The translations under genes and the position numbers were made by a program. Of a stretch of DNA of 19,037 bases, positions 15,543 to 19,037 are shown piece by piece (position 1 is the first letter of the stretch; every line of letters begins with the position of its first letter). Under the pieces are notes generated by a model. That model saw nothing but the letters and a program-made list of their open reading frames with translations, was not told the DNA's origin and searched no databases. Source of the stretch: an uncultured Porphyromonadaceae bacterium (GTDB lineage Bacteria; Bacteroidota; Bacteroidia; Bacteroidales; Muribaculaceae); NCBI GenBank assembly GCA_900546835.1, contig UREH01000025.1, forward strand, positions 1 to 19,037, in the 5' to 3' direction.

Positions 15543-16638
15543 CCTTGTCGATTTGCGAAAGCGCATAGGTGTACGCGCCGATTGAAATAGCTTTCGAGGC
15601 TCCGAGTTTCGAGATGATTACACCGGTGCGCTTCATCGGGTCGTAGGTCACGGTCCTGTCCGATCCGTAAACTTTCAGCTGGCGGGCGTCGCCCTTTACG
15701 AAGCGCGCGAATTCAGCCTCGTCGTCGAGGTCGAACACGCTCATCTGCACACGCTGCAGCTGTTCGCCGTTGATTGTGTGGATGGTGGAGCGCAGCTGAG
15801 CCAGCAGACCGGGCATAATGTAGCGCGCGGCGCCGGTAAGGCCTCCCCCGACCACAATCAGCGAATCGGTGAGCGTGACGGCAGTTGCCATAGCGTCGCC
15901 GGCAGCCTCGCCGAAGAGGCGGAAGCTCTCGCGGGCAGCTGCGGCGTTGCCCGGACGCTTGCCGTCGGCAATATCGCATATATCTTTGGGGGTGAGCGTT
16001 GTATCGGATGTCCCGGCCAGACGGTTATATTCGCGGACCACGGCGCGGATTGATGCATAGTCCTCGGCCATTACTCCGGGATTGGTCTTGGAGGGGAGGC
16101 AGAACGTCTCGATGCACGAATTGTTGCCGAGATTGAGTCGTCCGTCGATTACAGAACCGACCCCCAGGCCTGTGCCGAACGTGTAGCCCAAAATGTTGCG
16201 GTATTCCTTGTGGCCGCCGGCTTCGGCCACGCGGCGGTTGATTTCGGGGAGCGCTCCGGTAGTAGCCTCGCCGAAAGCGAAGAGGTCGCCGTCGTTGTTG
16301 ATGAACACCGGCAGCCCGAATTTTTCCTCAAGGAAGGCACCGAGGGCCACACCGTCGCGGAAGCTGGGGAAGTTGGGAAGATAACCACCCACGATGCCGT
16401 TGGCGTAGTCGGCCGGCCCGGGAAAGGCGAACGAAATCGCCACGGGCTTCTCGTCGAGCAGGTCGATGATTGTCTTGAATCCGTTGACCATGGCCTGGAG
16501 GCAGAGCTCGAGGCTGTCGGCGCGCGATGGGATGGTCACAGGGTCGACGATGAATTCACAGCCACGCATTGCGCTGAACACCAGGTTGGTGCCTCCGGCA
16601 TCAAGCGTAACCACTATGCGGTTGTCGAAATGATACAT
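15514..16638 (-). CDS. ROK-family sugar kinase
   Basis: A 374-residue cytoplasmic hexokinase-type protein. It shows TLDAGGTNLVFSA (D13-T17) for ATP phosphate binding, FAFPGPADY, INNDGDLFAFGE (N115, D116; the conserved Asp acts as base), FGTGLGVGSVIDGRL at 154-168 and VVGGGLTGAARYI. The usual ROK zinc-site pattern (CxCGxxGC) is not present; the equivalent stretch is NNSCIETFC with C175 and C180. The downstream position relative to manA on the same strand (60 bp gap) suggests mannose or a related hexose as substrate; glucose, fructose or broad use (as in Bacteroides fragilis RokA) cannot be excluded. ATG 16638 leads directly into the first strand. The 3' end overlaps the BadF-type kinase gene. 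Confidence 0.87.
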   Translation of the reverse strand: MYHFDNRIVVTLDAGGTNLVFSAMRGCEFIVDPVTIPSRADSLELCLQAMVNGFKTIIDLLDEKPVAISFAFPGPADYANGIVGGYLPNFPSFRDGVALGAFLEEKFGLPVFINNDGDLFAFGEATTGALPEINRRVAEAGGHKEYRNILGYTFGTGLGVGSVIDGRLNLGNNSCIETFCLPSKTNPGVMAEDYASIRAVVREYNRLAGTSDTTLTPKDICDIADGKRPGNAAAARESFRLFGEAAGDAMATAVTLTDSLIVVGGGLTGAARYIMPGLLAQLRSTIHTINGEQLQRVQMSVFDLDDEAEFARFVKGDARQLKVYGSDRTVTYDPMKRTGVIISKLGASKAISIGAYTYALSQIDKANQACGEEA

Positions 16639-16698
16639 TTTCAGTTGCGTTTCTAGGTATTAAATGGTTAAAGTTTCGGATTATAAAGCAGGGGAACG

Positions 16699-17667
16699 TC
16701 AACGGATGAACACCGTCACTACCTCGCCGTCACCCTTGAGGTCAACATAGGGAACCTCAGCGGGAACGAGGAGCGTCTGCCCCTGCGGGAGCGCACTAAC
16801 CGTGCCGTCGGGAGCAGTCACCTCGAGAGCGCCTTTGGTGGCGATAAGGATGGTGAACGATGGGCGGTCTTCGAGCGCGAGTTGGAAGCTGCCATCAACG
16901 TTTACAAGCGTGGTAGTGAAATAGTTGCAGTCCTCCACCATAGCCTGCTGGCCGGGGGCGGCGGTGACGTTCCTCACGTCCTGGGCCTTATCGGCGTAGT
17001 TTATGGCATCGACACTCTCGTCGACGTGGAGCTGCCGCAGATTTCCCTGTGCGTCGCGGCGGTTGTAGTCATAGATACGGTAGGTGATGTCGCTCGCCTC
17101 CTGGATTTCAAGCACGAAGTTGCCGCGGCCTATGGCGTGGACGCGTCCGGCAGGGAGGAAAAATACGTCGCCGGGCTTGGTGTAGTACTTCGAGAGGGCG
17201 TCGACGATAGTGCTGTCGGCAACCATGGCGCGGAACTTCTCAGGAGTCATCTCCTGCGAGAAGCCGGCATAGAGATAGGCGTCGGGCGTGGGGAGGACGG
17301 AATACCACATCTCGGTCTTTCCCAGCGAATTGTGACGCTTGGCAGCCAGTGCGTCGTCGGGATGCACCTGAATCGATAGGTCGCTTGTGGAATCGATGAA
17401 CTTTATCAGCAGAGGAAAGTTGGCGCCGAAGCGCTTCATCACGTCAGCGCCGAGGATAGCTTCGGGATTCTCCTCCACGAGGCTGTTGAGCGTACGGCCG
17501 GCGAAGGGTCCTTCGGCCACAACGGATTCATGTCCGGGCATAGGCGAAAGCTCCCACGACTCGCCGATTGTATCTCCCTCGGAGGCGACTCCCTTGAAGC
17601 GGCAGATGCGCGTGCCTCCCCAGAGCACTGATTTGTATATCGGAGTGAATTTTAAGACAGGTAGCAT
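16699..17667 (-). CDS. manA: Mannose-6-phosphate isomerase, type I (short form)
   Basis: A 322-residue cupin enzyme interconverting mannose 6-phosphate and fructose 6-phosphate. Zinc ligands are visible in SIQVHPDD (Q100, H102), GKTEMWY (E119) and GRVHAIG (H177), and IQEASDITYRIYDYNR closes the active-site cupin. The N-terminal FTPIYKSVLWGGTRI and the length match the Bacillus-type short ManA rather than the 390-residue enterobacterial form. It lies between the OPT transporter (upstream, 110 bp gap with a hairpin) and the ROK kinase (downstream). With that kinase it would take mannose into glycolysis or, in reverse, supply Man-6-P for GDP-mannose synthesis. Confidence 0.95.
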   Translation of the reverse strand: MLPVLKFTPIYKSVLWGGTRICRFKGVASEGDTIGESWELSPMPGHESVVAEGPFAGRTLNSLVEENPEAILGADVMKRFGANFPLLIKFIDSTSDLSIQVHPDDALAAKRHNSLGKTEMWYSVLPTPDAYLYAGFSQEMTPEKFRAMVADSTIVDALSKYYTKPGDVFFLPAGRVHAIGRGNFVLEIQEASDITYRIYDYNRRDAQGNLRQLHVDESVDAINYADKAQDVRNVTAAPGQQAMVEDCNYFTTTLVNVDGSFQLALEDRPSFTILIATKGALEVTAPDGTVSALPQGQTLLVPAEVPYVDLKGDGEVVTVFIR

Positions 17668-17714
17668 AAAGCGGATGTTTAGGATTTTAAGCAGATGCGC
17701 TTATTAATGGTATA

Positions 17715-17743
17715 CGCACCGGGAGCCTGAGGCCCCCAGTGCG
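17715..17743 (-). terminator. Imperfect hairpin between OPT gene and manA
   Basis: Bases 17715-17743 form CGCAC/GTGCG, GGG/CCC and GCC/GGC stem blocks with two single mismatches and a TGA loop. It lies 34 bases after the OPT stop on the minus strand. No T tract follows on that strand, so it may be a partial terminator, an mRNA end-protecting structure or a processing site rather than a strong intrinsic terminator. Confidence 0.4.
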
Positions 17744-17777
17744 CGATTAAGTTTGTAGCGGTTGAGACGGTCGCAGC

Positions 17778-18999
17778 TTATTTCTTCTCCGCTTTCAGCG
17801 AGGAGAAATAGAGATAACCGATAAGAAGTATGTATGCTATTATTCCATAGACCTGGAGAGTGTCTTCGGAAATGCCGCAGACATATTCGAAGCCGAAGAA
17901 ACGCGTCAGGGCGGCGAACACGCCGAAGAGGGCGCCGCCGGCTATGAGGCCCGACGAAATGAGCGTGCCGCGGTCGCGGCGTGCGTCGTTGATTTTCTGG
18001 TCCTTCGAGCTATGGCTTACGAAGTAGGCGATGGTTCCGCCCACGAGCAGCGGAGTATTGAGCGAGAGCGGGATGAACATGCCCAGACAGAAGGCCAGAG
18101 CCGGAACACCGAGCCAGTTGAGCAGCAGAGCGAGCACGATACCTGTCATGTAAAGAATCCAGGGAGTGTCGCCGCCCATCATAAGGGGTTCGATCACTTT
18201 GGCCATCGCGTTGGCCTGAGGAGCTACGAGGGCATTGTCGCCAGTAAAGCCGTACACCTTGTTGAGCACGAGAATCACTCCGCCGACCGTAGCTGCCGAC
18301 ACGAGCGTTCCGAGGAATTTCCACTGCTCCTGCTTGCGCGGCGTCGAGCCGAGCCAGTAGCCAACCTTGAGGTCGGTTACGAAACCACCGGCCATAGAGA
18401 GCGCGGTGCAGACCACACCGCCGATAACCATAGATGCGACGATACCCGATGTGCCGTTCAGGCCGATGGCCACGAAGATAGCCGAAGCTATGATGAGCGT
18501 CATCAGCGTCATGCCCGACACGGGATTGCTGCCCACGATGGCGATGGCGTTGGCGGCCACGGTGGTGAAGAGGAAAGCGATGAGCGTTACGACCATCCAT
18601 GCCACGATTGCCTGCCACCAGTTGTGGATCACACCGAACCAGAAGAAGGCGAGCACAGCGATGAGAGCCAGGGCGATGAAGGCCACGACATGCTTCATGG
18701 AAATGTCCCACTGCCAGCGCACGGGGCGCTCGTCGGCCTTTGCGCCACCCTGGAGTTCGCGCGAGGCCAGGCCCACGGCCTGGCGGATAATGGGCCAGGA
18801 CTTCACGATGCCGATCACACCGGCCATTGCGATACCGCCAATACCGATCATTCGGGCGTAGTTGCTGAAGATTTCCTGCTCGCTCATGGCGGCGATTTCA
18901 GCGTTGCCGTAGGTACCCATAAGCGGAATGATGATCCACCATACGAAGAGCGAACCGGCGGTGATTATGAAGGCATAGCGCAGTCCCACAATATAGCCC
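17778..18999 (-). CDS. OPT-family oligopeptide transporter, 5'-truncated at contig end
   Basis: About 407 residues of the C-terminal part of an OPT-family transporter; full-length bacterial members are usually more than 600 residues. About ten hydrophobic segments are visible, with family-like stretches GLRYAFIITAGSLFVWW, GSNPVSGMTLMTLIIAS, DLKVGYWLGSTPRKQE and LAFCLGMFIPLSLNTPLLVGG. OPT proteins import small peptides or metal chelates across the inner membrane by cation coupling. The open frame continues to an ATG at 19016, but its first residues, MCIRDR, are translated Nextera adapter and not protein. The genomic part ends at about 18999 and the true start is missing. The C-terminus (SSLKAEKK) is intact. 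Confidence 0.88.
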
Positions 19000-19037
19000 C
19001 TGTCTCTTATACACATCTGACGCTGCCGACGATATGC
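19000..19037. other. Untrimmed Illumina Nextera adapter and start of i5 index (artefact)
   Basis: CTGTCTCTTATACACATCT at 19000-19018 is the Tn5 mosaic end used in Nextera libraries. GACGCTGCCGACGA at 19019-19032 completes the reverse complement of the read-1 adapter. The last five bases, TATGC, match the start of the reverse complement of index i5 506 (ACTGCATA). This is library sequence, not genome. Confidence 0.97.

Noticed and set aside
17748..17755. TAAGTTTG on the plus strand, matching the -7 promoter consensus
   Set aside because: It points into the 3' end of the OPT gene in antisense, has no clear -33 element and no plus-strand gene follows.

Overview
The window is a 19 kb piece of a high-GC member of Bacteroidota, most likely order Bacteroidales. 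The evidence is the set of families present (golvesin/amidase 'xanthan lyase' protein, DUF4922, DUF4919, GIN/DUF2807, DUF1343, ROK kinase plus short type I ManA), a TAnnTTTG-type -7 promoter, and the lack of clear Shine-Dalgarno sites. Family-level placement (for example Muribaculaceae or Rikenellaceae) cannot be settled from the sequence alone. It looks like an assembled short-read contig. The last 38 bases are an untrimmed Nextera transposase adapter plus the first bases of an index, and the first gene is cut by the left edge.

Layout. Positions 3-15542 are all on the plus strand. (a) 3-4962: a 5'-truncated secreted amidase-like protein with an inserted golvesin domain, a two-part family 2 glycosyltransferase, and a DUF4922 protein with a HIT/GalT-like HxHxQ motif; spacing is 29 bp and then a 1 bp overlap. 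(b) 4963-5178: the only clearly AT-rich intergenic stretch, holding a -7 promoter element followed directly by a strong hairpin at the predicted mRNA 5' end. (c) 5179-10705: a small membrane protein, a secreted DUF4919 protein, tRNA-dihydrouridine synthase DusB, a secreted GIN-domain protein, a Wzx-type flippase without a normal start codon, and a secreted protein of unknown family. (d) 10742-15542: a possible 59-residue ORF, then SpoIID/LytB, AmpG-like permease, DUF1343/NamZ-like exo-muramidase and a BadF-type amino-sugar kinase. These are joined by ATGA overlaps or a 16 bp gap and form a peptidoglycan-salvage operon.

The minus strand carries, in transcription order, an OPT-family transporter (5' end lost at the contig edge), phosphomannose isomerase ManA, and a ROK sugar kinase. 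The ROK gene converges on the BadF kinase gene and their 3' ends overlap by 29 bp. ManA and ROK together suggest conversion of a hexose such as mannose to fructose 6-phosphate.

How the genes work together. In the salvage operon, NamZ would release MurNAc from non-reducing ends of peptidoglycan fragments outside the inner membrane, AmpG would import muropeptides, the BadF-type kinase would phosphorylate amino sugars, and a SpoIID-like protein that lacks a visible signal peptide would act on imported glycan in the cytoplasm. No MurQ etherase lies in the window. No rRNA, tRNA, CRISPR array, insertion sequence or phage gene was seen. I found no convincing wholly new system; the more unusual points are the missing flippase start, the SpoIID without export signal, the coupled small ORF and the promoter-hairpin arrangement.
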